DNA from: RYN-124 sp033851845
GTDB lineage: Bacteria; Actinomycetota; Actinomycetes; Mycobacteriales; SCTD01
Assembly: GCA_033851845.1 (NCBI GenBank)
Contig: JAWWOH010000126.1
Coordinates: forward strand, 1 to 23,946
Reading direction: 5' to 3'
Length of the DNA stretch: 23,946 bases
Shown piece by piece: positions 1 through 6,531 of the stretch (the stretch's first letter is position 1; each line of letters opens with the position of its first letter). Below the pieces are notes generated by a model that was not told the DNA's origin, made no database searches, and saw only the letters and a program-made list of their open reading frames with translations. The position numbers and the translations under genes were made by a program.

Positions 1-329
1 GAGCCCTTGTGCGCCGGGATGAGCCCGACCTGCTTGGGGGCCGACGGCTTCGACACGTCGACGATCGCGATGCCCGCGTTGGGACGGGCAGCAGTCACGC
101 TGCGGTCGCCCAGGTAGGCGCACTTGCCGGCCAGCGCGATCGGGGAGTTCATCCCTCGGTTGCCCAGGTCGGTGTGGCCGACGAGCTGGAAGTTCTTGAT
201 CGTGCCCGGGATCGACGGGCTGCCGACCGTCACCTGTGGCGTGCCGGCGGCACCGGCGGGCAGGCCGCTGACCAACAGGCCGGACAGGCCGGCGACGAGG
301 CCGAGGCGCAGGGCGGTCGTTGACTTCAC
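1..329 (-). CDS. Secreted LVIVD-repeat protein, N-terminal part (cut by window edge)
   Basis: The reading frame starts at a GTG (329-327) preceded by a GGGAG ribosome-binding site about six bases away, and runs off the left edge of the window, so only about 109 residues are visible. The first 30 residues are a signal peptide: a Lys near the start, a Leu/Gly/Val-rich core and an Ala-rich cleavage region near GAAG. Further on, a stretch reading AYLGDRSV...GIAIVDVSKPSAPKQVG matches the LVIVD repeat (beta-propeller-like blades found in secreted bacterial proteins of mostly unknown function). It lies downstream of the ceramidase gene on the same strand with a 39-base gap, so the two may be co-transcribed. 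The repeat assignment comes from motif recognition only; no enzymatic role can be given. Confidence 0.72.
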   Translation of the reverse strand, partial: MKSTTALRLGLVAGLSGLLVSGLPAGAAGTPQVTVGSPSIPGTIKNFQLVGHTDLGNRGMNSPIALAGKCAYLGDRSVTAARPNAGIAIVDVSKPSAPKQVGLIPAHKG

Positions 330-368
330 AGCAGCTCCCAGAGGCAGACTCCCTGCCCCTTTCGCCGC

Positions 369-2729
369 TTAGGCCCGACTTCCTGCCCGGTGGCGGAGCG
401 AGGCCAGCCCGAGGAGCGCGAGCGCGGCCGCCAGCCCCGCGAGCGGCAGCCCGCCCGTGGCCGGCAGCGGCCCGCCGGCCGGCCGGCTGACCGGTGTGGG
501 GCCGCTCGCCGCCGCGGCGCAGACCTTGGGGTCGGCTCCCGAGTCGGCGCCGCCGCTGCTGCCCGGAGTCAACGTGACGGCGGCACCGTTGCAGTTGCCG
601 TATCGGTCGCGGGCGCCGCCGGCCGGCACGCTGTCACCGGACCTTCTCACCGTCGCCCCGTCGGCGAAGGTCGGTCGGAAGGTGATGTCCTGCTCGACGA
701 CGGCCTCGGGGTAGCGCACCTGGACGACGCCCGAGCCGGTCTGCCCGACGGTGAGGATGGTCGACGGGACGACGGTGAAGGTGGTCGACACGATCCGGTA
801 GTGGTTGGCCGTGACGACGATCCGATGCGCCCCGACCGGCTCGTCGCGGGGGATCTCCCACTGAGCGGCGTACTGGCCGTTGTCATCGACCCGCCACACG
901 ATCTGCAGACCGAAGTCGTCCGTCGCGGGGAGCCACGTGTTGCCGACGAGCCTCTGCACCGAGACGAACGGCTTGCCGACCGGCATGTCCAGTCCCTTGG
1001 CCGCGCCCGGCCAGGACATGCCGGCGCGCGTAAGGCGTTGCACCGTCGACCTCGGCTCCTCCACCGGCCCGGCGAGCTGTCCGCCGGTGCCGAACGGCGC
1101 GGCGGTGTCAGCGACCCCGTTGCGCGGGTCGGCGTCATAAGGCGCGGTCGCGGGCAGCCCGGCCCGCAACTGCCCGACGAGCTTGACCAGTTCCTCCTGC
1201 ATCAGGACCGACGCCTGCCGGCCGTACATGGTCGATCCGCCCTCGTAGTGCTGCGCGTCGTACTCCTCGGGTGTCACGAAGTACGACATGTACTCGTTGG
1301 CAAGACCGGAGAGCTGCACCCCGCTGACTCCGGGCGGGGCCGCCTTGGCCAGCGCCGTACGCACCCGCCGGCCCATGTCGACCGTCATCTCACCTGGGAT
1401 CGTCCCGATGATCCGCTCCCCCACCCGCGCGACCGTGAGTGGGACGGCCTTCGGCGTCGAGTTGCCACCGGTGAGCTGCGCGTTGGTGACCACGATCTTG
1501 TGACCCTGAGCAGGGTCGAGCGGGTAGTCGACCGGACTGCTGCGGCCCTCGAACGGCTGCTGCGTGATGTCGTAGAGCGGCCCGCGGCCCTCCTCCGATC
1601 CCGTGAATAACGGCAGCCCGGTGGCGGCGTTCATCGAGACGGCACCGCCGGCTGTCTGCTGACCGCAGAAGCAGACCCGCGTCCAGCGCACGCCGAGCTC
1701 CGGCGTCGTCGTCAGGTGCCCGCCGGCCTCGCGCCACGCCGCAAGCATCTGCGCCGCTTCGACCCGGCCAACCATGTCCGCAGCGGCGGGACCTGATCTG
1801 GTCAGGCCGGCCGACTGGTCGCCCTCGTCGGTGTTGCCGTACGCGTTGATGACGTCCTGCGACAGTGGCACGCCGCCCTCGCGCCGGATGGTGTCCTCGA
1901 CGACGCGGATCGCGGAGCCGTGGTGGTCGGCGTTGTAGACGCCGTACGTGTACTTGTTGACCGTGCCGTGGTCGGCGAACGTCGACCAGATGCCGACCGG
2001 CTTGTACGACGTACCTACTTTCTTGTCGATGCGCAGCACCTGCACGTCGGGGTCGATCGTGTGCACGTAGCCCATCGGGTCGTCGGAGACCTTGCCGGCG
2101 CCGTAGGCCTTGTCGATGCCGTGGTCGCGCAAATGGGCTTCGAGGCTGCGGTTGGCCGTCAGGCCCTCGAGGTGCGCCGTGGCCCAGCCGACCTTCGCCG
2201 GTGCGAGGTCGTCATCGGCGCGGGTGATGGCGAGCACGAGCTGGCGCACTTCGAAGGCGTACAGCTGCGGGTCGAGAGTGCCGGCGACGTTCTGGTCGGT
2301 CAGTGTGCTGGTCGTCATGAAGACCGTGTTGTACGTCGTGAACGGGTAGTAGCCGCTCGGCGCCGCGTGCGTGTGACTCGCCGACACGATGATGTTCGCC
2401 TCGGAGAAACCGCGAGCCTTGAGCTTCTCGGCGGCCGCCTTCACGACACCGCCGGCGATGCCGTTCAGGTCGCTCGCGACGAGGGCGAGCTTCTGGCCGC
2501 CGCGGCTGAGCACGACGGCGCGGTTCTCGATGCGTGTGTGGACGCCGCGTAGCACGGCATCACTGCGCACCCAGCCCTGCATGTAGTAGCCGGTCGGCGA
2601 CGTGATGTCAGCGCGGCCAACGCCGGCGAGAACTTGGTCCGCGGCCACCGCAGGCGAGGGCGTAACGAAACCAGCCACCGCCAATGAGACAGCGACGAGC
2701 AGACCGAGGACCAACCCGCGACGTCGCAT
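369..2729 (-). CDS. Secreted neutral ceramidase family protein with LPXTG-type wall anchor
   Basis: This 786-residue protein resembles neutral/alkaline ceramidases, which hydrolyse ceramide to sphingosine and fatty acid. Residues 1-30 form a signal peptide (MRRR, hydrophobic core, AVAA). The ceramidase domain begins with GVGRADITSPTG, followed by SASHTHAAPSGYY (His119-His121), a zinc-ligand-type motif, and FADHGT (His254), the expected second zinc histidine. EGDQSAG (Ser306) stands where the family has its catalytic-serine GDxS segment. The C-terminus carries LPATGG (755-760), a hydrophobic stretch and a basic RHRAGSRA tail, the standard sortase substrate layout, so the enzyme is probably anchored to the cell surface. 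The start lies 10 bases after the DUF3097 stop and has a leaderless-type TAGCGT hexamer 7 bases upstream. Family assignment is firm. The substrate could be another N-acyl lipid, since actinomycetes generally lack ceramide of their own. Confidence 0.9.
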   Translation of the reverse strand: MRRRGLVLGLLVAVSLAVAGFVTPSPAVAADQVLAGVGRADITSPTGYYMQGWVRSDAVLRGVHTRIENRAVVLSRGGQKLALVASDLNGIAGGVVKAAAEKLKARGFSEANIIVSASHTHAAPSGYYPFTTYNTVFMTTSTLTDQNVAGTLDPQLYAFEVRQLVLAITRADDDLAPAKVGWATAHLEGLTANRSLEAHLRDHGIDKAYGAGKVSDDPMGYVHTIDPDVQVLRIDKKVGTSYKPVGIWSTFADHGTVNKYTYGVYNADHHGSAIRVVEDTIRREGGVPLSQDVINAYGNTDEGDQSAGLTRSGPAAADMVGRVEAAQMLAAWREAGGHLTTTPELGVRWTRVCFCGQQTAGGAVSMNAATGLPLFTGSEEGRGPLYDITQQPFEGRSSPVDYPLDPAQGHKIVVTNAQLTGGNSTPKAVPLTVARVGERIIGTIPGEMTVDMGRRVRTALAKAAPPGVSGVQLSGLANEYMSYFVTPEEYDAQHYEGGSTMYGRQASVLMQEELVKLVGQLRAGLPATAPYDADPRNGVADTAAPFGTGGQLAGPVEEPRSTVQRLTRAGMSWPGAAKGLDMPVGKPFVSVQRLVGNTWLPATDDFGLQIVWRVDDNGQYAAQWEIPRDEPVGAHRIVVTANHYRIVSTTFTVVPSTILTVGQTGSGVVQVRYPEAVVEQDITFRPTFADGATVRRSGDSVPAGGARDRYGNCNGAAVTLTPGSSGGADSGADPKVCAAAASGPTPVSRPAGGPLPATGGLPLAGLAAALALLGLASLRHRAGSRA

Positions 2730-2736
2730 CTGCCGG

Positions 2737-2742
2737 ACGCTA
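2737..2742 (-). promoter_or_regulatory. Leaderless-type -10 hexamer TAGCGT before the ceramidase gene
   Basis: TAGCGT (TANNNT) ends 7 bases before the ATG at 2729. Its first three bases are the TAG stop codon of the DUF3097 gene. Inferred from position and similarity to the other starts in the window; no clear -35 was identified. Confidence 0.5.
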
Positions 2743-3543
2743 CTCGGTGGTAACGAAGTCGATCAGGTGCTCGACCGCGCGCAGCAGCGGCACCTCGAGA
2801 TCGGCGTACGAGTCGACGCCCGCCAGCACGCGGCGCCAGCCCTCCCACGGCGCGCCCCAGCCGAGGGCGGCGCAGATGCCCTCCTTCCACGGCTGTCCGC
2901 GCGGGACCTCCGGCCACGCGGCGATGCCGACGGCCGACGGCTTCACCGCCTGCCAGACGTCGACGTACGGATGACCGTTGACGAGGACGTGCGGATGGTT
3001 GATGCCGGCGACGATTCGCGACTCCTTGCTGCCGGCCACCAGGTGGTCGACGAGGACGCCGAGTCGCTGTCCCGGACCGGGCCCGAAGGCAGTGATGTGC
3101 GCAATGAGCTCGTCGACGCCGTCGAGCGGCTCGACGACGACGCCCTCGACGCGCAGGTCGTCGCCCCAGACGCGTTCGACCAGCTCCGCGTCGTGCTTGC
3201 CCTCGACCCAGATGCGGCTGCCGCGGGCGACGCGCGCGCGTTGACGGGCGACGGCGACCGACCCCGACGCGGTAGGCCGCGATGATGTCGGTGCAGCGGC
3301 AACCGGGCGGGTCAGCGTCACGGTCTGTCCGTCGAGCAGGAAGGCGGCGGGCTCGAGCGGGAAGACGCGCACGACGCCCCGACGATCCTCGAGCGACACC
3401 CGCTCCTTGTCGCACTCGACGACAGCGCCGCACCAGCCGGTCGTGACCTCCTCGACGACGAGGCCTGGCTCCGCCGCGACTGTAGGGATGACCGCGCGTG
3501 GGCGTGGTCCGAAGACGTCCGGTTCGTACTCGCGGCTGCGCAC
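2740..3543 (-). CDS. DUF3097 family protein (Toprim-like)
   Basis: This 267-residue protein matches the actinobacterial DUF3097 family. The central part has two conserved blocks. WVEGKHD (Glu114) and LGVLVDHLVAGSKE (Asp166) look like the glutamate and aspartate motifs of a Toprim fold, the metal-binding module of primases, topoisomerases and RNase M5. The N-terminal 80 residues look like a small beta domain, and the C-terminal part is rich in Trp. The function of the family is not established, and a nucleic-acid role is inference from the Toprim resemblance. The GTG start has a TAGCGT hexamer 6 bases upstream. The gene lies between a glucose-dehydrogenase gene (48 bases upstream) and the ceramidase gene (10 bases downstream). 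Confidence 0.85.
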   Translation of the reverse strand: MRSREYEPDVFGPRPRAVIPTVAAEPGLVVEEVTTGWCGAVVECDKERVSLEDRRGVVRVFPLEPAAFLLDGQTVTLTRPVAAAPTSSRPTASGSVAVARQRARVARGSRIWVEGKHDAELVERVWGDDLRVEGVVVEPLDGVDELIAHITAFGPGPGQRLGVLVDHLVAGSKESRIVAGINHPHVLVNGHPYVDVWQAVKPSAVGIAAWPEVPRGQPWKEGICAALGWGAPWEGWRRVLAGVDSYADLEVPLLRAVEHLIDFVTTE

Positions 3544-3549
3544 CCGTCG

Positions 3550-3555
3550 ACGCTA
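3550..3555 (-). promoter_or_regulatory. Leaderless-type -10 hexamer TAGCGT before the DUF3097 gene
   Basis: TAGCGT lies 6 bases before the GTG start at 3543 in the 48-base gap after the glucose-dehydrogenase gene. There is no ribosome-binding site between it and the start, which fits leaderless transcription. Confidence 0.5.
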
Positions 3556-3591
3556 GGTGCGCCCCCGTCGAATGAGCCGCAGCGACACGGC

Positions 3592-4632
3592 TCAGGCCTG
3601 CAGGTCGATGACCACCTTGACGTCGTCGTCGTTCTTCGTCAGTGACTCCGCCCAGCGATCGAGCGGAATCCGGCGCGTGATCAGTCGCTGCAGCCACGTC
3701 GGGTCGGCCGCCCCGAGCGCAGCCGCCGCCTGGTCGTAGTGCCGCCTGCCGGCGTTGACCGAGCCGAACACGATCTCGTTGGTCAGGACCAGATCCTTGT
3801 TCAGCGCGGTGAACGGCGTCTGCATCTGCGCGCGGCTGGCGGAGATCCCGGTCAGCGCAACGATCGCGTTGGGACCCGTGTGGTCGAGGCACTCCCACAC
3901 GACCTGACCGACGCCGGTGCACTCGATGATGACGTCGGGTCGCAGTACGAGGTCTGTCACCTTCTTCGAGGAGTACGTCGCACCGAGGGCGGCAACGAGG
4001 TCGGGCTTCGGTCCGTCGGTCGCGAGGTCGACGACCGTGACCTCGAGGCCGCGTTGCACGCCGAGGAGCGCGGCGAGCAGGCCGATGGGGCCGGCGCCGG
4101 TGACCAGCGCAGTGCGCGGTGCCCAGTAGGCGCGCGACCCGATCCGGTCGACCTGGTCCCACGCCTTGGCGACGACAGATGTCGGTTCGAGCAGCACTCC
4201 CAGGTCGCCGAGCACCGGGTCGAGCTTGGTCAGGAAGCGCGGGTCGGCGCGCCAGGACGTCGCGCCATACCCGTCTGCGCCCTTGATGCCTCGCTCCACG
4301 TAACCGCCGGTGAGGCACATGTCCCACTGGTCCTCGGCACACGCAGCGCAACCATCGGGCCGTCGTACGACGCCTGCGACCAGGTCGCCGGCCACGAAGC
4401 CGCTGTCGGCCGGCGCCTCGCGCACCCGGCCGAGGGACTCATGTCCGAGCACGAGCGATTGCGATCCTGCCGGCGGGACGCCGTAGCCGTCCTTCACGAT
4501 CTCGACGTCCGTGCCGCAGACGCCCATCAGCAGCCCGTCGACGAGCACGCCACCATCGGACTCCGGCGGGTCAGGGCGCGCCTCGACCTTCGCTGTATCA
4601 GGGCGGCCGGGTACGACGGACAGGACGCGCAT
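3592..4632 (-). CDS. Zinc-dependent glucose 1-dehydrogenase-like MDR enzyme
   Basis: This is a medium-chain dehydrogenase of 346 residues when started at the ATG at 4632. The open frame extends 17 codons further, but those residues are not family-like and would run into the divergent gene. GVCGTDVEIVKDGYG (Cys39, Asp42) and LGHESLG (His64, Glu65) supply the catalytic zinc site, and the GTDxEI form is typical of the glucose/galactose dehydrogenase branch. The structural-zinc lobe has only three cysteines (Cys95, Cys98, Cys106) where most relatives have four. VTGAGPIGLLAALLG is the NAD(P)-binding glycine motif. Expected reaction: oxidation of glucose or a related aldose to the lactone with NAD(P)+. 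The exact sugar is not readable from sequence. Confidence 0.8.
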   Translation of the reverse strand: MRVLSVVPGRPDTAKVEARPDPPESDGGVLVDGLLMGVCGTDVEIVKDGYGVPPAGSQSLVLGHESLGRVREAPADSGFVAGDLVAGVVRRPDGCAACAEDQWDMCLTGGYVERGIKGADGYGATSWRADPRFLTKLDPVLGDLGVLLEPTSVVAKAWDQVDRIGSRAYWAPRTALVTGAGPIGLLAALLGVQRGLEVTVVDLATDGPKPDLVAALGATYSSKKVTDLVLRPDVIIECTGVGQVVWECLDHTGPNAIVALTGISASRAQMQTPFTALNKDLVLTNEIVFGSVNAGRRHYDQAAAALGAADPTWLQRLITRRIPLDRWAESLTKNDDDVKVVIDLQA

Positions 4633-4647
4633 CCGCCCAGCCTGCCT

Positions 4648-4653
4648 TAGCGT
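4648..4653 (+). promoter_or_regulatory. Leaderless-type -10 hexamer TAGCGT in a divergent gap
   Basis: TAGCGT stands 8 bases before the GTG at 4662, inside the 29-base gap between two divergent genes. The spacing is slightly longer than at the other starts, so this is the weakest member of the set. Confidence 0.35.
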
Positions 4654-4661
4654 TCCTGCTT

Positions 4662-5471
4662 GTGCAGACCCCCGGCAGCGCACCCCCGCGCAGTGCGCTG
4701 CTGACCGCCTGGGGCAATGCCTGGCTGGGTGGTGAGGTCGCTCTCACCGAGCTCGTCGCGCGCGTCGGAGTGATGGATGACGACCACACCGTGGCCGGGC
4801 TGTGGGTCGACGACTTGCCGCTCGAGCAGGCGGTCGCCCGGCTGCGGGCCGACGCGGTCCTGCGGCTGCGACTGGTGCTGCCGGCGCCGGGGGACGTGCT
4901 GGGCCTTCCGGGTCCCGGGCCGTTCACGTCGGCGGCGCTGACCGCGTCCGAAGCGGTGCTCGCCCTGCGCGCCGATGGCTCGGGCACTGGCCTCGTCCCG
5001 ACGGTCACCGCTCACGGCACGCCGTTCGACGGCACGGTCACGACGGTGCTCTGGACGGCGTACGACGTAGGCGTGGCCGGCCCCGACCCGGGCCCCTTCC
5101 TGCACGACGCCGAGCACGACCTTCGCCGCGGTGTGCTGGATTGCGTCGAGCTGCTGCGGGACCTCGACGTGGCCCGCTGGCGTCCCGAGGTCGCCGGGGC
5201 GCTGCAGGACCTGCGCACGCAAGCGCGCCGCGGCATAGAAGACGACGAGCTGCCGGGGTCGTACTCGATCCGTGCGCGACAGCTGCTCATCCAGGCCCGC
5301 CAGCTCGCCGGCGTGCTGTCCCTTGCGACAGTAGATGCCGGCGGGGCGGTGGACACGCGCGAGACCGCGGCCCGCGAGCAGGCGCTGCGCGGGCTCGAGC
5401 ACCTGGTGCGGCGGGCGCGCGTTGCGGCGTACAACTCCCACGGCCACCCGGTCGTCGAGGTGGACCGGTGA
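4662..5471 (+). CDS. Protein of unknown function, Leu/Arg-rich, 269 residues
   Basis: I do not recognise the family. The frame has strong high-GC coding character and begins with GTG at 4662. The N-terminal half (about 20-150) alternates hydrophobic and charged residues, with segments such as AVLRLRLVLPAPGDVLGL and VTTVLWTAYDVGV that look like beta strands. The C-terminal half (about 155-260) is rich in Leu, Ala, Arg and Glu and is probably helical (for example VLDCVELLRDLDVARWRPEVAG). No signal peptide, membrane segment, zinc motif or nucleotide-binding loop is visible, which suggests a cytoplasmic protein. It is divergent from the glucose-dehydrogenase gene and lies 39 bases before the pterin dehydratase gene, which has its own promoter-like hexamer. 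Confidence 0.7.
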   Translation: MQTPGSAPPRSALLTAWGNAWLGGEVALTELVARVGVMDDDHTVAGLWVDDLPLEQAVARLRADAVLRLRLVLPAPGDVLGLPGPGPFTSAALTASEAVLALRADGSGTGLVPTVTAHGTPFDGTVTTVLWTAYDVGVAGPDPGPFLHDAEHDLRRGVLDCVELLRDLDVARWRPEVAGALQDLRTQARRGIEDDELPGSYSIRARQLLIQARQLAGVLSLATVDAGGAVDTRETAAREQALRGLEHLVRRARVAAYNSHGHPVVEVDR

Positions 5472-5497
5472 CGCTCGCGGTGAGCCTCGGCTCGTCG

Positions 5498-5503
5498 TAG
5501 ATT
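5498..5503 (+). promoter_or_regulatory. Leaderless-type -10 hexamer TAGATT before the pterin dehydratase gene
   Basis: TAGATT lies 7 bases before the GTG start at 5511, in a 39-base intergenic gap. No ribosome-binding site follows it. Confidence 0.5.
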
Positions 5504-5510
5504 CGGTGCG

Positions 5511-5834
5511 GTGACGGACGGGATCAGCGCGGAGCAGTTCCTCGAGGCCGAGGGGGTCGAGGACTGGCGGGTGCTGCCGTCCGGAGAGGTCGCGGCGTAC
5601 TTCGCAACCGGAAAGTTCGCAGCCGGGGTGACGTTGATCGACGAAGTCGGTCGGCTCGCCGACGAGGCCAACCACCACCCCGACGTGGACCTTCGCTACA
5701 AGGGCGTGACGGTGCGGCTCAGCAGTCACGACCTCGGCGGGCTCAGCGAGCGCGACGTCGCCCTCGCCCGCGCGATCTCGGCCGCAGCACGCGAGCTCGG
5801 CGTGGCGGCAGAGCCGTCCGCCGTGCAGCCGTAG
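5511..5834 (+). CDS. phhB: Pterin-4a-carbinolamine dehydratase
   Basis: This 107-residue protein has the usual length of pterin-4a-carbinolamine dehydratases, which dehydrate 4a-hydroxytetrahydrobiopterin during recycling of the pterin cofactor. The family signature is visible: EANHHPDVDLRYKGVTVRL with His55, His56 and Pro57, then Ser-Ser-His73-Asp74 and a downstream LSERDVALA helix. It is a soluble cytoplasmic enzyme. No aromatic amino acid hydroxylase gene is in the window. Many bacteria carry this gene without such a hydroxylase, and related proteins have been linked to molybdopterin metabolism, so its partner here is open. It is followed after 3 bases by the nucleotidyltransferase-like gene and is probably translated with it. 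Confidence 0.9.
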   Translation: MTDGISAEQFLEAEGVEDWRVLPSGEVAAYFATGKFAAGVTLIDEVGRLADEANHHPDVDLRYKGVTVRLSSHDLGGLSERDVALARAISAAARELGVAAEPSAVQP

Positions 5835-5837
5835 CCA

Positions 5838-6416
5838 GTGGGTGATGGGCTGAGCGAGCGCCTCATCAAGATCGTCCGCGGCTCCGCATCGCTCATGACA
5901 GTGCTGACTGTCCTTCGAGCGCGCGGCCTGTCTGACGCTCTCGTGATGAGCGGCGCGGTCTACCAGACCGCGTGGAACTCGCTGACCGGCAGACCGGCTG
6001 ACTACGGCATCAAGGACTACGACGTCGGCTACTTCGACCCGGATACGTCGTACGAGTCAGAAGACGTCGTCATCCGCGGTGTCGCTGCGGGGTTCGACGA
6101 GCCGCTGCGCAGCAAGGTGGAGGTCCGCAACCAGGCGCGCGTGCACCTGTGGTTCGAGGCGCACTTCGGGCATGCGTACGGCGAGCCGTTGACGAGCACA
6201 GCCGAGGCGCTGACTCGCTTCGTGTGTCCGGCCTTCGCGATCGGCGTGCGGCTCGAGTCCGATGACTCGGTGACGGTCGCCGCTCCCTTCGGCCTGGACG
6301 ACGTCTTCGCCATGCGGCTGCGGCCCAACCCGCTGCGCGTCCCGTCCACCGACTGGCAACGCATCGTCACCTCGGTGACCACGCGGTGGCCCGAGGCCGT
6401 GGTCGACCCGAGCTGA
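5838..6416 (+). CDS. Nucleotidyltransferase-like protein (NTP_transf_6 family)
   Basis: This 192-residue protein matches the NTP_transf_6 (formerly DUF925) family. The early block MSGAVYQTAWNSLTGRP followed by GIKDYDVGYFD (Asp60, Asp62) is the family hallmark, with the acidic pair expected for a nucleotidyltransferase fold. Further conserved pieces are EVRNQARVHLWF and the late AVRL/IGVRL strand and DDVFAMRLRPNP. The substrate of the family is not known to me, so only the fold-level assignment is made. The chosen GTG start is 3 bases after the stop of the pterin dehydratase, which points to a two-gene unit. The gene ends 115 bases before the HNH gene, and that gap contains an SOS-type promoter. 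Confidence 0.85.
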   Translation: MGDGLSERLIKIVRGSASLMTVLTVLRARGLSDALVMSGAVYQTAWNSLTGRPADYGIKDYDVGYFDPDTSYESEDVVIRGVAAGFDEPLRSKVEVRNQARVHLWFEAHFGHAYGEPLTSTAEALTRFVCPAFAIGVRLESDDSVTVAAPFGLDDVFAMRLRPNPLRVPSTDWQRIVTSVTTRWPEAVVDPS

Positions 6417-6465
6417 CGCGGAGGGGCGAACGCGAAAAAAACCTATGCACACCAGGCGATTTCGC

Positions 6466-6495
6466 TTGACCGTCGTCGGTCCGGGCAGTTACTAT
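6466..6495 (+). promoter_or_regulatory. Sigma-A-type promoter of the HNH gene
   Basis: TTGACC (6466-6471) and TACTAT (6490-6495) are separated by 18 bases, a good match to a housekeeping -35/-10 pair. The predicted transcript start, around 6502, falls inside the LexA box, and a strong ribosome-binding site follows before the ATG at 6532. Confidence 0.75.
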
Positions 6496-6510
6496 CGAAC
6501 ATCTGTTCGA
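6495..6510. promoter_or_regulatory. LexA-binding SOS box (perfect palindrome)
   Basis: TCGAAC-ATCT-GTTCGA has both six-base arms exactly as in the actinobacterial/mycobacterial LexA consensus TCGAAC-N4-GTTCGA. It begins on the last base of the -10 hexamer and covers the predicted transcription start, so LexA binding there should block the promoter. The only downstream gene in position is the DUF222/HNH gene. Confidence 0.9.
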
Positions 6511-6531
6511 GTCCGATGGAGGGAGGGTGGC

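Noticed and set aside
390..1610. A 406-codon plus-strand frame opposite the ceramidase gene
   Set aside because: Shadow of the ceramidase coding frame: no plausible start context and an Arg/Gly-rich translation without recognisable domains.
6445..6531. An upstream in-frame start adding 29 residues to the HNH protein
   Set aside because: The extension covers the promoter, the LexA box and the ribosome-binding site. The ATG at 6532 directly follows GGAGGGAGGG.
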